46,554 bases of DNA from Lysobacterales bacterium (GCA_013042915.1 JABDPF010000036.1:1-46554), one strand, 5' to 3'. Shown: positions 16,898 to 25,589, numbered from the stretch's first letter. The notes: generated by a model not told the origin, from the sequence alone. Numbers and translations: made by a program.

Positions 16898-18274
16898 CTA
16901 TCCGACCAGCCGTAAAATATCGTTAATGAACGCCAGGCTCATCAAGCCGGCCAGCGCGATGAGTCCAAAATATTGGCCCGCTACCTGAGCTTGCTCAGAT
17001 ACCGGGCTGCCTTTGACCCATTCTATCAGGTAATAGAGTAGATGACCGCCATCGAGCACCGGGATGGGCAGGAGGTTGAGAATCCCCAGGCTGAGACTGA
17101 TCGCGCCGAGGAAGAACAGGAACTGCGAGAACCCCGCCGCGGCCGATTGCGACGCGAACTGGGCGATGCTGATGGGGCCTGACAGGTTCTTCACCGAGGC
17201 GCTCCCCGTCACCATCCGGCCGAGTAGCGCCAGCGTGGAGCCGGTCAGGCGCCAGGTTTCCTTGATGGCGGTAGGCACCGCCTCCAGCGGCCCGAACTGA
17301 AGCATGATTGCAGCTCGCTCCCACATCACCATTTCCTCGGCGGGCAGGTCGGCGTTGCTAACCCCCACAATGAGCTTGCTGGAAAACCAGCCGTCTTTCT
17401 GCCGGGCCGGCCTAACCTCGGTTTCCATCCCGTAACCGTCGCGCTCGATCGTCACTGCCAAAGGCTGCCCCGCTGCGCCATGCTCCTGCACCAGCGGACC
17501 GATCCACTGCCAGCCCTGGACCGGTTCAGCGGCAATGTGCGTGATCGTATCGCCTGCGCGAATGCCGGCGAGGTCCGCCGGGCTGCCCGCGTTGACCGCA
17601 CCCACTGTCGCGGGCATCACCAGACGCCAGGGTTCGATGCCCACTGCCTCCAGGACCTGGTCTTCACTGAACGAGTCGCCCAGCCGGCTGAGCGGCAGCA
17701 CATGGTCCGACCGTATCCCGTCGGCGTCTTCGACGGTCACGATAACGTCTTCTCGGTCCAGCGCCGGCGTGATCAGGCCCAGCAGCGTGTGGGTCCAGGT
17801 ACGGGTATCGCGCCCGTCGATGGCCGAGATGGCGTCTCCGCGTTCGATCCCCGCTTCGGCCGCCATCCCGCTGGTTGAGCCCACCAATGGGCGAACTTCG
17901 GGGATACCTACCAGGAACATCAGCCAGAACGCCAGCACCGCGAACACCAGGTTGAAGGCGGGGCCTGCCGCAACGATAGCGATTCGTGCACCCAGCGGCT
18001 TGTTGTTGAAGGCCTCGTCGCGCTCTTCTTCGGGGACCTCGTATTCGCGTTCATCCAGCATCTTGACGTAACCGCCCAGCGGAAACGCAGCGACGACGTA
18101 CTCGGTACCGTCGCGGCCGCGGCGTGACCAGAGCGGTTTGCCGAAACCGATGGAGAAGCGAAGGACGCGAACGCCCATGCGACGGGCCACCCAGAAGTGC
18201 CCGAACTCGTGAAAAGTGATCAGCAGGCCGAGCGTGACCAACAGCCACCAGATGGATCCGAAAATATCAATCAT
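16898..18274 (-). CDS. rseP: RIP zinc metalloprotease RseP
   Basis: The 458-residue inner-membrane site-2 protease cuts anti-sigma factor RseA to release the envelope stress sigma factor, and clears signal peptides. The zinc site HEFGH is at residues 22-26 in the first helix. Two PDZ regions follow, and the second metal motif Pro-Ile-Pro-Val-Leu-Asp-Gly-Gly-His lies in a C-terminal helix. Length is typical. It overlaps the dxr stop by eight bases. Confidence 0.97.
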   Translation of the reverse strand: MIDIFGSIWWLLVTLGLLITFHEFGHFWVARRMGVRVLRFSIGFGKPLWSRRGRDGTEYVVAAFPLGGYVKMLDEREYEVPEEERDEAFNNKPLGARIAIVAAGPAFNLVFAVLAFWLMFLVGIPEVRPLVGSTSGMAAEAGIERGDAISAIDGRDTRTWTHTLLGLITPALDREDVIVTVEDADGIRSDHVLPLSRLGDSFSEDQVLEAVGIEPWRLVMPATVGAVNAGSPADLAGIRAGDTITHIAAEPVQGWQWIGPLVQEHGAAGQPLAVTIERDGYGMETEVRPARQKDGWFSSKLIVGVSNADLPAEEMVMWERAAIMLQFGPLEAVPTAIKETWRLTGSTLALLGRMVTGSASVKNLSGPISIAQFASQSAAAGFSQFLFFLGAISLSLGILNLLPIPVLDGGHLLYYLIEWVKGSPVSEQAQVAGQYFGLIALAGLMSLAFINDILRLVG

Positions 18275-19451
18275 TGCATTCCAACGCGTACATTTCTGCT
18301 TGCTCCCGCGCCAGGCGGTCCTGCTCGAAAACGTCGTCCAGGCATACGATGGGCGCTGTGGGAACGCGATTCAACACGTCCTCCACGAGATCGGGGATGT
18401 GATCGAAGCCGATTCGACCTTTCAAGAAGTATTCGACAGCGATTTCGTTGGCTGCGTTCAACACCGCCGGTGCGTTGTTTCCGGCTTTCATGACGGAGAA
18501 CGCCAGCCGCAGGCAGGGAAAGCGGTCCAGGTCCGGTTCGCTGAACGACAGGTCATTGATCTGGGCAAGGTTCAGGTGCGGGACACCCGCGTGAATGCGC
18601 TCCGGCCAGGCCAATACATTTGCGATCGGTGTGCGCATATCCGGTGTGCCCAGTTGTGCGATCACGGAGCCGTCTCGGTAGGACACCATCGAGTGCACGA
18701 TACTCTGGGGATGCACCAACACGTCGATCTGCTCCGGGCGAGCATTGAATAACCAGCGTGCCTCGATGACCTCAAGGCCCTTGTTCATCAGGGTGGCCGA
18801 GTCTACCGAGATTTTTTGCCCCATGTCCCAATTGGGATGGGCGCAGGCCTGCTCGGGTGTCACGGCGACCAGCTCCTCGGCCGGCAGGTCCAGGAACGGC
18901 CCGCCTGAAGCGGTCAGGATGATTTTCTCCACGCCGATGGCGTCCAGTCCGTCGGTGAAATTTGGCGGCAACGACTGGAAGATGGCGTTGTGTTCTGAAT
19001 CGACCGGCAACACCGGGGCGCCCGTACGTCGCGCCTCGGCGACAAATACCTCGCCCGCGATGACCAGCGATTCCTTGTTCGCCAGCAGTATGGTCTTGCC
19101 TTCGCGCGCGGCCTGAAACGTCGGCGTCAGGCCGGCGGCACCCACGATCGCGGCCATCACGGTGTCCACCTCGGGCAGGCCCACAGCGGCGATCAGCCCC
19201 TCCTCGCCGCCCAGGATGTCGGCGGTGCTGCCCGCGGTTTGCAAGTCGTCGGCCAATTCATCCACTTTGGCGCGGTCAGCGATCACGGCAAGACGGGCGC
19301 CGAAGCGTGCGCATTGTTCTGCGAGTTTCCGTGTATTGCGGTTCGCGGCCAGGGCGATCACCTCGAAGCGGTCGGGGTTTCGCGCGACGACGTCCAGCGT
19401 GCTCTCGCCGATCGAGCCGGTTGCGCCCAGGATGCACAGCCGGCGTCTCAT
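18267..19451 (-). CDS. dxr: 1-deoxy-D-xylulose-5-phosphate reductoisomerase
   Basis: The 394-residue enzyme converts DXP to MEP, the committed step of the non-mevalonate isoprenoid pathway. The NADPH motif GATGSIG is at residues 9-15. The metal and substrate residues lie in Asp-Ser-Glu-His-Asn-Ala and Thr-Ala-Ser-Gly-Gly-Pro-Phe. It overlaps cdsA by four bases and rseP by eight, so it is inside the operon. Confidence 0.97.
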   Translation of the reverse strand: MRRRLCILGATGSIGESTLDVVARNPDRFEVIALAANRNTRKLAEQCARFGARLAVIADRAKVDELADDLQTAGSTADILGGEEGLIAAVGLPEVDTVMAAIVGAAGLTPTFQAAREGKTILLANKESLVIAGEVFVAEARRTGAPVLPVDSEHNAIFQSLPPNFTDGLDAIGVEKIILTASGGPFLDLPAEELVAVTPEQACAHPNWDMGQKISVDSATLMNKGLEVIEARWLFNARPEQIDVLVHPQSIVHSMVSYRDGSVIAQLGTPDMRTPIANVLAWPERIHAGVPHLNLAQINDLSFSEPDLDRFPCLRLAFSVMKAGNNAPAVLNAANEIAVEYFLKGRIGFDHIPDLVEDVLNRVPTAPIVCLDDVFEQDRLAREQAEMYALECND

Positions 19452-20266
19452 ACCGTCATTAGACCGTAGGCCAGGGCGAAAAAGGGCACGCCTGCCAGCA
19501 GGCTGTCGTAGCGGTCCAGCACGCCGCCGTGACCCGGGAACAGCTTTCCGGCATCAGCCAGCTTGACGGTCCGCTTGTGCAGGCTGATGAACAGGTCTCC
19601 GCCGATCGAGGCCATCGCCGTGATAATCGTGATGGTTGCAATTGAAGGCAACGTTAGTCCCATGTCCATGATCGGACCGGACCAGAGCCAGGCCGCCAGA
19701 AGCGCCAGGGCGACTCCGCCGTAGACGCCTTCCCATGTCTTGTTCGGGCTGATCACGGGCGCAAGCTTTCGCCGCCCGAACTGCCTGCCGGAAAAATACG
19801 CGCCGGTATCCGAGGCCCAGATGATCAACAGCAGCATGAACACGACCACGTCCCCCTGCGGTCGGTCCTGCAGCCAGCACAGCGCAAACCAGCAAAAGCT
19901 CAGTGAAATCAACGCCGAGGCGAACCCCATGCGGCGAAAACGGATATCGGGCCGGGCATCGCGCTGGTATGCCGAGAGTCGCAAGAAAAGCGCCAGCCAG
20001 GCCAGGCACCCGAGGGTCAGCAGTGGCAGAGCCACCTCGTCAAGGGACTCCCAGGCGATGAACATGGCTGCGAACACCAGGGCCTGCAGAAACACCAGGG
20101 CGGCCGTCCCGCGGGCGGAGAGATCAGAGATGCGTGCGAATTCGCGGCAGCCGCCCAGCAGCAGGATGGCGACGATGCCCTTGAACACCAGTGGCGGCGA
20201 CAAAAAAACGACGGCCAGCGTGACCGGAAAGATAACCAGGGCGGTCAGGACTCGGGTCTGCAGCAC
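19448..20266 (-). CDS. cdsA: Phosphatidate cytidylyltransferase, GTG start
   Basis: The 272-residue membrane enzyme makes CDP-diacylglycerol for phospholipid synthesis. It has about eight helices and the CDS signature Ser-Asp-Thr-Gly-Ala-Tyr-Phe with Ser-Pro-Asn-Lys-Thr-Trp-Glu-Gly in the C-terminal half. The start is fixed at the GTG at 20266: a strong GGAGG sits six bases before it, directly after the uppS stop, and the first membrane helix starts there. An ATG-based extension to 20602 would run through the uppS gene and is rejected. Confidence 0.92.
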   Translation of the reverse strand: MLQTRVLTALVIFPVTLAVVFLSPPLVFKGIVAILLLGGCREFARISDLSARGTAALVFLQALVFAAMFIAWESLDEVALPLLTLGCLAWLALFLRLSAYQRDARPDIRFRRMGFASALISLSFCWFALCWLQDRPQGDVVVFMLLLIIWASDTGAYFSGRQFGRRKLAPVISPNKTWEGVYGGVALALLAAWLWSGPIMDMGLTLPSIATITIITAMASIGGDLFISLHKRTVKLADAGKLFPGHGGVLDRYDSLLAGVPFFALAYGLMTV

Positions 20267-20277
20267 GTGGGCCCTCC

Positions 20278-21018
20278 TCAGCCCGCTTCGATGCGGGCCT
20301 GTTCGCCGGTCATTCCAAAACGGCGTTCCCGGCGCTGGAACTCGGCGATGGCCGCGTCCAGATGGGCCGGGCTGAAGTCCGGCCACAGGGCGGGAGAAAA
20401 ATAGTACTCGGTGTAAGCACATTGCCACAGAAGAAAATTGCTGACCCGCATTTCGCCTCCTGTCCGGATGAACAGGTCGGGGTCCGGGCTCTGGGGCAGG
20501 GCGGTGTACCGGTTGAAGATGGCCTCGTCGATGCGCTCGGGGGAAAGGCGGCCGGCTGCGGCCTCGGCCGCAATCGCACGGCTGGCCTGGACGATGTCCC
20601 ATCGCCCGCCGTAATTTACCGCCACGTTGAGCTTCATGTGCTGGTTTTTAGACGTCCGCGCCTGCGCCTGCGTCATTTTTTCCTGCAATTCGGGCGTAAA
20701 GGCGCCGGTGTCGCCAATAAAGCGAATGCGAACGTCGTTTTCGTCGAGTTCACGCGCCTCCTTGTCCAGTGCGCGCAGGAACAACTCCATAAGGCGGCTG
20801 ACTTCTTGGCGAGGGCGGCTCCAGTTCTCGCTGGAAAAGGCGAATACCGTGAGTTCGGGAACACCGATCTGGCCGCAGTGTTCGACGATCTGGCGCAGAG
20901 ATTTCTGGCCGGCCTGGTGGCCGAAGGTTCGTGGGCGTTTTCTCTTTTGCGCCCAGCGCCCGTTGCCGTCCATGACGATGGCGATGTGCCGGGGGAGCGG
21001 GTCCCGCTCAGATTTCAA
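20278..21018 (-). CDS. uppS: Undecaprenyl diphosphate synthase, TTG start
   Basis: The 246-residue cis-prenyltransferase makes the C55 lipid carrier for peptidoglycan and O-antigen. The catalytic Asp17 sits in Val-Met-Asp-Gly-Asn-Gly-Arg-Trp, with Phe-Ser-Ser-Glu-Asn-Trp and a C-terminal Arg-Thr-Gly-Gly-Glu motif. I place the start at the TTG at 21018 because AGGAAC precedes it at good spacing, and the product then has the usual length. It overlaps frr by 11 bases. A longer frame to 21234 lies entirely within frr. Confidence 0.9.
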   Translation of the reverse strand: MKSERDPLPRHIAIVMDGNGRWAQKRKRPRTFGHQAGQKSLRQIVEHCGQIGVPELTVFAFSSENWSRPRQEVSRLMELFLRALDKEARELDENDVRIRFIGDTGAFTPELQEKMTQAQARTSKNQHMKLNVAVNYGGRWDIVQASRAIAAEAAAGRLSPERIDEAIFNRYTALPQSPDPDLFIRTGGEMRVSNFLLWQCAYTEYYFSPALWPDFSPAHLDAAIAEFQRRERRFGMTGEQARIEAG

Positions 21019-21565
21019 GGAGTTCCTGTTCCTTCTCAGCGACGATCTCATCCACTTTCTTGACCGCCACGTCGGTAACCGACTGGATGTCGTTCTCCGC
21101 GCGCCTTTCGTCGTCCTCGGAAATATCTTTTTCCTTGAGCAGTTCCTTGATGTGGTGATTGGCGTCGCGCCGGATGTTTCGAATGGCGATTTTCGCGTTC
21201 TCGCCTTCCTGGTGAACGATACGGCCGAGGTCAATGCGGCGTTCTTCGGTCAACGGCGGCAAGGGTATGCGAATGACCTGGCCCGCGGTCGACGGGTTCA
21301 GGCCGAGGTCGGATGTGAGGATGGCCTTCTCGATCAGCTTGACCATGTTCTTGTCCCAGGGTGTCACCGACAGGGTGCGTGCATCTTCGACAGCAACGCT
21401 GGCCGCCTGCCCGATCGGGACCTCGCTGCCGTAGTAATCGACAAGGACGTGTTCCAGCAGGCTGGGATGAGCGCGCCCGGTGCGAATCTTGGCCAATTCG
21501 TGACGCAGCGCATCCAGGCTTTTCGTCATTCGGGAGCGGGCGTCTTTCTGGATTTCGGCAAGCAT
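21008..21565 (-). CDS. frr: Ribosome recycling factor
   Basis: The 185-residue protein splits post-termination ribosomes together with EF-G. The three-helix-bundle sequence is recognisable throughout, including Ile-Arg-Thr-Gly-Arg-Ala near residue 27, Pro-Trp-Asp near 69, and Ile-Arg-Asn-Ile-Arg-Arg-Asp near 128. It follows pyrH by 29 bases, the standard order. Confidence 0.98.
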   Translation of the reverse strand: MLAEIQKDARSRMTKSLDALRHELAKIRTGRAHPSLLEHVLVDYYGSEVPIGQAASVAVEDARTLSVTPWDKNMVKLIEKAILTSDLGLNPSTAGQVIRIPLPPLTEERRIDLGRIVHQEGENAKIAIRNIRRDANHHIKELLKEKDISEDDERRAENDIQSVTDVAVKKVDEIVAEKEQELLEI

Positions 21566-21594
21566 GGTTTTCTCCTCTTGAAACGCGTGCGGGG

Positions 21595-22311
21595 TCAGGA
21601 TACCAGTGTGCCGATCTGTTCGCCTTTAACGATTCGGACGAGGTTTCCGTCACCGAACACGTTGAACACGCGTATGGGCATTTGCTGGTCCCGGCACAGA
21701 ACGATCGCGTTGGCGTCCATTACCCCCAGTTTGCTGCCGATCACCGAGTCGTAGTCGAGTTCTGTGTAGAGGGTGGCATTGGGGTTGTGCACGGGGTCGG
21801 CGGTGTACACGCCGTCGACCTTGGTGGCCTTCAGCACGACGTCGGCGCCGACCTCGATGGCCCGAAGCGCCGCGGCCGTATCGGTTGTGAAAAACGGGTT
21901 GCCCGTACCGGCTGCGCAAATCACGACCCGGCCCTTCTCGAGGTGCCGAACGGCACGGCGGCGAATGTAGTCCTCGCAAACGTCGTGAACCGCCAGCGCG
22001 GACATCACGCGGGCATCGCAGCCGATGCGCTCGAGTGAGTCCTGCAGGGCCAGGCAATTCATGATGGTTGCCAGCATACCCATGTGGTCGCCGGTGACGC
22101 GGTCGATGCCCGAACGTGCAAGGCCTGCTCCGCGGAAAATATTCCCGCCGCCGATAACGACGGTGATGGCGACGTCCAGGTCGCTGACGTCTTTGATTTC
22201 AGTGGCTATCCGATGGATGATTTTCGGATCGATACCGTAGTCCTCCTCGCCCAGCAGCGCCTCGCCGCTGAGCTTGAGGAGGATACGTTTGTAGGCTTTT
22301 TCAGCTACCAC
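21595..22311 (-). CDS. pyrH: UMP kinase
   Basis: The 238-residue amino-acid-kinase-fold enzyme phosphorylates UMP to UDP. It shows Leu-Lys-Leu-Ser-Gly-Glu-Ala-Leu near residue 12, Gly-Gly-Gly-Asn-Ile-Phe-Arg-Gly near residue 53, and the conserved Lys-Ala-Thr-Lys-Val-Asp-Gly-Val-Tyr region. Its start overlaps the tsf end by 11 bases. Confidence 0.98.
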   Translation of the reverse strand: MVAEKAYKRILLKLSGEALLGEEDYGIDPKIIHRIATEIKDVSDLDVAITVVIGGGNIFRGAGLARSGIDRVTGDHMGMLATIMNCLALQDSLERIGCDARVMSALAVHDVCEDYIRRRAVRHLEKGRVVICAAGTGNPFFTTDTAAALRAIEVGADVVLKATKVDGVYTADPVHNPNATLYTELDYDSVIGSKLGVMDANAIVLCRDQQMPIRVFNVFGDGNLVRIVKGEQIGTLVS

Positions 22312-23176
22312 TGACCTGCTGCATCACTTCTTCTGCAAAGTTTTCCTGCTTTTTCTCGATGCCTTCGCCAACAACCAGGCGGTCGAAGCCTTTGACGGTG
22401 GCGTCTTTGGCCTTGAGCAATTTGCCCACCGTGACGTCGCCGTCCTTGACGAAAGGCTGCCCGAGAAGTGTGATGCCTGCGAGGTGTTTGCGCAAGCGAC
22501 CGGTGACCATTTTTTCGATGATTTCGGCCGGCTTGCCGCTGCTCTCAGCCTGGGCGACCAGGATGTCCTTTTCGCGCGCAATGATGTCGGCCGGTACATC
22601 GTCCTGGGAGACGAACTCGGGATTCATTGCCGCAATGTGCAGGGCCACGTCGTGAGCCAGTTCATCATCGCCGCCGACTACTTCGACCAGAACGCCAATT
22701 TTGCCGCCGTGAACGTAGGCACCCAGTCGGTTATCAGTCTCGCGCCGGATCAGGCGGCGAACCTGGATGTTTTCACCAATCTTGGCGATCAGGGTCTGAC
22801 GGGCTTCTTCGACGGTGGCGTCTCCGAGGTCGCTGTTCATCAGTTGTTGGACGTCGTTGGGCTTGTTGGCCAGCGCGTTTTCCGCCACGGCTGTCGCGAA
22901 GGCGTTGAAGTGGGTGTCCTTGGCAACGAAGTCGGTTTCACTGTTGACCTCCACCATCACGGCCTGCGCGCCGTCCCCTGAAGTGGCCAGGACGACCTTG
23001 CCCTCAGCGGCCACCCGGCTGGCTTTCTTGTCGGCCTTGGCAAGGCCGGCCTTGCGCATCGACTCGACCGCGGCTTCCATGTCGCCGCCGCTCTCGACCA
23101 GCGCCTTCTTGCATTCCATCATGCCCGCACCGGTGCGGTCACGAAGCTCTTTAACCATTGCGGCTGTAACTGCCAT
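22301..23176 (-). CDS. tsf: Translation elongation factor Ts
   Basis: The 291-residue nucleotide exchange factor for EF-Tu shows the N-terminal signature [13 protein letters not shown] (residues 14-26) and the core contact Thr-Asp-Phe-Val-Ala near residue 80. The ATG at 23176 is preceded by AGGAA. It follows rpsB by 80 bases with a strong hairpin between them, as in the rpsB-tsf operon elsewhere. Confidence 0.98.
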   Translation of the reverse strand: MAVTAAMVKELRDRTGAGMMECKKALVESGGDMEAAVESMRKAGLAKADKKASRVAAEGKVVLATSGDGAQAVMVEVNSETDFVAKDTHFNAFATAVAENALANKPNDVQQLMNSDLGDATVEEARQTLIAKIGENIQVRRLIRRETDNRLGAYVHGGKIGVLVEVVGGDDELAHDVALHIAAMNPEFVSQDDVPADIIAREKDILVAQAESSGKPAEIIEKMVTGRLRKHLAGITLLGQPFVKDGDVTVGKLLKAKDATVKGFDRLVVGEGIEKKQENFAEEVMQQVSGS

Positions 23177-23210
23177 GACAATTCCTCTTGAGTATTCAGT
23201 TCTTCAATGG

Positions 23211-23231
23211 CCGGGCGACGGGGTCGCCCGG
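23211..23231 (-). promoter_or_regulatory. rpsB-tsf intercistronic hairpin
   Basis: A perfect nine-pair stem (CCGGGCGAC / GTCGCCCGG) with a three-base loop lies between the rpsB stop and the tsf Shine-Dalgarno. No T-run follows on the minus strand. It therefore looks like a processing or partial-attenuation element rather than a full terminator, and may set the S2 to EF-Ts ratio. Confidence 0.6.
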
Positions 23232-23256
23232 TAAGTGATTCGGTTTTGAACGAAGC

Positions 23257-24345
23257 TCAGTCCTTGTCGCCGGAATCTTTCTTTTTGGCAACTTTCTTCT
23301 TGGCGACTTTTTTCTTGGCCACCTTCTTTTTTGCGACTTTCTTGGGCTTGTCGGCTTTTGCTTCAGCCTTGGGCTCCTCGGCTTTCGCTTCAGCCTTGGG
23401 CTCCTCGGCTTTTGTTTCGGCCTTGGGCTTCTCGGCTTTCGCTTCGGCCTTGGGCTTCTCGGCTTTCGCTTCGGCCTTGGGCTTCTCGGCTTTCTTCTCT
23501 TCAGCAGGTACGCCAGCGGCCGCTTTGCGGGCGACCTTCTTCTTGGCTACCTTTTTCTTGGCGGGTTGCCGCGCGTCTTTCTTGGGCTTGTCCGCCTTGC
23601 GCTTGACCGGGTTACCCTCTTCATCCAGTTCGACGAATTCATCGTCAACGTCTACCTGCGGCGCGGATGCGCGGCCTTCCAGCACGGCGTCGGCGGCCAA
23701 CTGGGCGTACAGCCGAATGGAGCGAATGGCGTCGTCATTACCGGGAATCACGTAGTCGATACCCTCGGGTGAACAATTCGTGTCGACCACTGCGATGACC
23801 GGGATGCCGAGAATTCGGGCTTCCTTGATCGCGATGTCCTCGTGGCTGACGTCGACCACGAACATCGCATCGGGCAGGCTCTTCATGTCTTTGATACCAC
23901 CCAGGCTGCGCTCCAGCTTGTCCCTCTCGCGTGTCAGTTGCAGTACTTCTTTCTTCACCAGGTGCTCCACGCTGCCGTCCTCGTTCATGCTTTCGAGTTG
24001 CTTGAGGCGTTTAACCGAGGCGCGGATCGTGCGGTAGTTGGTCAGCATGCCGCCAAGCCAACGATGGGATACGTAAGGCATGCCGCACCGCGCGGCTTCT
24101 TCCTGGATGGACTTGCTGGCAGCACGCTTGGTGCCGACGAACATGATCGATCCGCGCCGGGCTGCCAGCTTGCTGACGAAGTTCATCGCATCGTTCAGCA
24201 TTGGAAGCGACTTTTCGAGATTGATGATGTGGATCTTGCCGCGGGCTCCGAAAATGAAGGGAGCCATCTTGGGATTCCAGTAACGGGTCTGGTGACCGAA
24301 GTGCACGCCGGCTTCTAGCATCTGGCGCATGGTGACGTTAGCCAT
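23257..24345 (-). CDS. rpsB: 30S ribosomal protein S2 with long Lys/Ala-rich tail
   Basis: Residues 1-228 are a standard S2: a [12 protein letters not shown] start, the Arg-Trp-Leu-Gly-Gly-Met-Leu-Thr-Asn motif near residue 95, and the Pro-Gly-Asn-Asp-Asp-Ala motif near residue 201. Unlike the 241-residue E. coli protein, this one runs to 362 residues. The tail (229-362) is Lys/Ala/Glu/Pro-rich and contains five 9-residue units AEKPKAEAK (286-330) and four 5-residue units VAKKK (337-356). The tail is in frame with no stop, so it is part of the protein. The ATG at 24345 has AGGA nine bases upstream. Confidence 0.96.
   Translation of the reverse strand: MANVTMRQMLEAGVHFGHQTRYWNPKMAPFIFGARGKIHIINLEKSLPMLNDAMNFVSKLAARRGSIMFVGTKRAASKSIQEEAARCGMPYVSHRWLGGMLTNYRTIRASVKRLKQLESMNEDGSVEHLVKKEVLQLTRERDKLERSLGGIKDMKSLPDAMFVVDVSHEDIAIKEARILGIPVIAVVDTNCSPEGIDYVIPGNDDAIRSIRLYAQLAADAVLEGRASAPQVDVDDEFVELDEEGNPVKRKADKPKKDARQPAKKKVAKKKVARKAAAGVPAEEKKAEKPKAEAKAEKPKAEAKAEKPKAETKAEEPKAEAKAEEPKAEAKADKPKKVAKKKVAKKKVAKKKVAKKKDSGDKD
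23278..23337 (-). repeat. 15-bp tandem repeat, four copies, in rpsB tail
   Basis: Four successive 15-base units encode VAKKK (residues 337-356 of S2). The strongly basic stretch resembles histone H1-like or AlgP-like tails. Third-base differences between copies show the peptide, rather than the DNA, has been kept. Confidence 0.8.
23356..23490 (-). repeat. 27-bp tandem repeat, five copies, in rpsB tail
   Basis: Five 27-base units encode AEKPKAEAK or close variants ([18 protein letters not shown]) at residues 286-330. The near-identical DNA makes this a candidate variable-number repeat; copy number could differ between strains without breaking the frame because the unit is a multiple of three. 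Confidence 0.85.
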
Positions 24346-24560
24346 TTGATAAATTCCTTGAATACAGGAATGCCCGCAGCCAGTGGCGCGGGATTCCGGG
24401 GTTAATCCTCCACCCGCCCGTTGCAGAGACCCTCTTTCTCATCGAGGGCACCCCTCTGAACCGTTGCGGCGGGTGTGCGTATTTGGTGCGCAGTCCAGAC
24501 TGAACCAGCCGTATGGCGCACCGCGTTATGTGCCTCGACGATCCGCAGGACCGGCAAAGC
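24346..24560 (-). promoter_or_regulatory. Structured 5' leader of rpsB, candidate S2-binding RNA
   Basis: Between the predicted start near 24560 and the rpsB Shine-Dalgarno lie two strong folds. The upstream fold is nested: CACCCGCC/GGCGGGTG (24475-24468 with 24418-24411) encloses CAGAG/CTCTG (24458-24454 with 24428-24424), which encloses CCCTC/GAGGG (24448-24444 with 24434-24430). The downstream hairpin pairs GGAAT plus CCCGC with GCGGG plus ATTCC (24367-24397, one bulged G, ten-base loop) and ends about 13 bases before the Shine-Dalgarno. S2 represses its own rpsB-tsf mRNA through a leader in enterobacteria. Calling this the equivalent element is inference from position and structure. Confidence 0.55.
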
Positions 24561-24566
24561 CGAGCA

Positions 24567-24595
24567 ATTGTGCCAGAATCGCCCACAGGGCGCAA
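24567..24595 (-). promoter_or_regulatory. rpsB promoter with extended -10
   Basis: On the minus strand TTGCGC (24595-24590) and CACAAT (24572-24567) are separated by 17 bases. The -10 is preceded by TGG, giving an extended -10, and followed by a GC-rich discriminator (tGCTCGGC), typical of growth-rate-controlled ribosomal promoters. The leader would be about 215 nt. Confidence 0.6.
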
Positions 24596-24717
24596 TACGG
24601 TCTGCTTCCTGGTAAATGCGTCACATGGTAGTTCTGGAGCGCTGCTTCGCCTGCGGCTCCCTGGATGATCGTTCTTTGGTAATAAAGTGACGGAAAACGT
24701 CAGCCCACAGCAGGTCG
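24596..24717. other. Spacer between divergent rpsB and secreted-protein promoters
   Basis: No gene. The only structures seen are TGACG-GAAAA-CGTCA at 24688-24702, a short inverted repeat just before the next promoter, and a GGAGC/GCTCC pair around 24636-24660. No known regulator site is recognised. Confidence 0.3.
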
Positions 24718-24746
24718 TTTACTTTTTGAGTTCAGCGGCCTATAGT
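24718..24746 (+). promoter_or_regulatory. Promoter of the small secreted protein gene
   Basis: TTTACT (24718-24723) and TATAGT (24741-24746) are separated by 17 bases; the -10 matches the consensus at five of six positions. The predicted start near 24753 leaves a leader of about 100 nt that contains a six-pair hairpin, CGGAAA/TTTCCG (24817-24833), shortly before the ribosome binding site. Confidence 0.5.
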
Positions 24747-24855
24747 GTAAGCGATTGATCTGCATGCAAACTGTGTCTCAAGGGCTCGATTGGCACGATA
24801 CCTGCATCATCAATCTCGGAAAAGGGATTTCCGAAACATCTAAGGGAGTAGTTCC

Positions 24856-25398
24856 ATGCGTAAATTCGTTACGTTGTTCATGACCCTCGCGCTTTTTGGC
24901 CTGTTTTCCGGTTCGTTGTTCGCCGCAAAGGTCGCCTGGTGCGAAGACATCAAATTCAATCCGGCCTACAAGGGGTTGTATGGCCTGTGTAACGCCTTCT
25001 GGAATGCCGACGAGCGTTCCCGGGCCCGTATTCTCGAAAATTTTTACAAGAAAGCCGGCCCCGACGGCCCTGGCATGCCGGGCCTCGATGATGCTGAACC
25101 CGAAGCGGTTTGCCCGTGTTGGGCAGAGGGTCAAATTGACCTTGGTGCGACACCCGACCCGGACAGCTGTTTGGTCGCGCCTGATTTTTTAACCGCATCA
25201 TACGACTTGGGCACGATTCAGTACGAGGTAGGCGGGCTTGGCGTCAATTCATGTCAGTATTCGAATTTCCTCGTCGAACCGGCTGAATCCGAGTTGTTTT
25301 CTCCCTGGTTCGATAATGGGCTTACTGCCGAAGAACTCGAAGTCTGTTCCAGGGAATTGATGGCTCGACTGGTCGAGGATTTCGGCGGCTGCCTGTGA
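24856..25398 (+). CDS. Small secreted cysteine-containing protein, unknown function
   Basis: The 180-residue product is not recognised. It has a clear signal peptide (residues 1-23, cleavage near Leu-Phe-Ala) and eight cysteines at 29, 45, 86, 88, 105, 133, 164 and 179, including a Cys-Pro-Cys. All lie in the mature part, which suggests four disulfides in the periplasm or outside the cell. The mature protein is acidic. The ATG has AAGGGAG seven bases upstream and its own promoter. It is divergent from rpsB and alone in its transcription unit unless it reads into the hairpin-rich region that follows. Confidence 0.75.
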   Translation: MRKFVTLFMTLALFGLFSGSLFAAKVAWCEDIKFNPAYKGLYGLCNAFWNADERSRARILENFYKKAGPDGPGMPGLDDAEPEAVCPCWAEGQIDLGATPDPDSCLVAPDFLTASYDLGTIQYEVGGLGVNSCQYSNFLVEPAESELFSPWFDNGLTAEELEVCSRELMARLVEDFGGCL

Positions 25399-25439
25399 TA
25401 AAGAACGGGTGCAGTCGTAGCAAATGATATGAGTAACAG

Positions 25440-25455
25440 CCCGCCACGAGGCGGG
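25440..25455 (+). other. Hairpin after the secreted protein gene
   Basis: CCCGCC and GGCGGG form a six-pair GC stem around an ACGA loop, 42 bases after the stop. No T-run follows, so it is probably not a complete terminator. It could mark the processed 3' end of the upstream mRNA or the first fold of the structured transcript downstream. Confidence 0.4.
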
Positions 25456-25490
25456 TCCCGAATCAAAAACGTGACAAGGAGGTCGCGAGC

Positions 25491-25589
25491 ATGATCAGAA
25501 TAGTCGATACCGGGAGCGCAGCTGCTGCGCTCCGAATTCCAACCAGCCCTGCCATTGCAGTTTGCATCCAAAGCGGAGGCACGGGCTGA
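25491..25589 (+). CDS. Candidate 32-residue small ORF
   Basis: An ATG at 25491 follows AAGGAGGT, an almost perfect Shine-Dalgarno (nine bases away), and opens a 32-codon frame ending in TGA at 25587. The peptide begins Met-Ile-Arg-Ile-Val-Asp-Thr-Gly-Ser-Ala and has one Cys and a Gly-rich end. The ORF contains an eight-pair hairpin (GGAGCGCA/TGCGCTCC, 25513-25533). It resembles no family I know. It may be a real small protein, a leader peptide, or a chance frame inside a non-coding RNA; the strength of the ribosome site favours translation. Confidence 0.4.
   Translation: MIRIVDTGSAAAALRIPTSPAIAVCIQSGGTG

Noticed and set aside
23278-23490. CRISPR-like array
   Set aside because: The repeats are contiguous coding units without spacers, inside rpsB.
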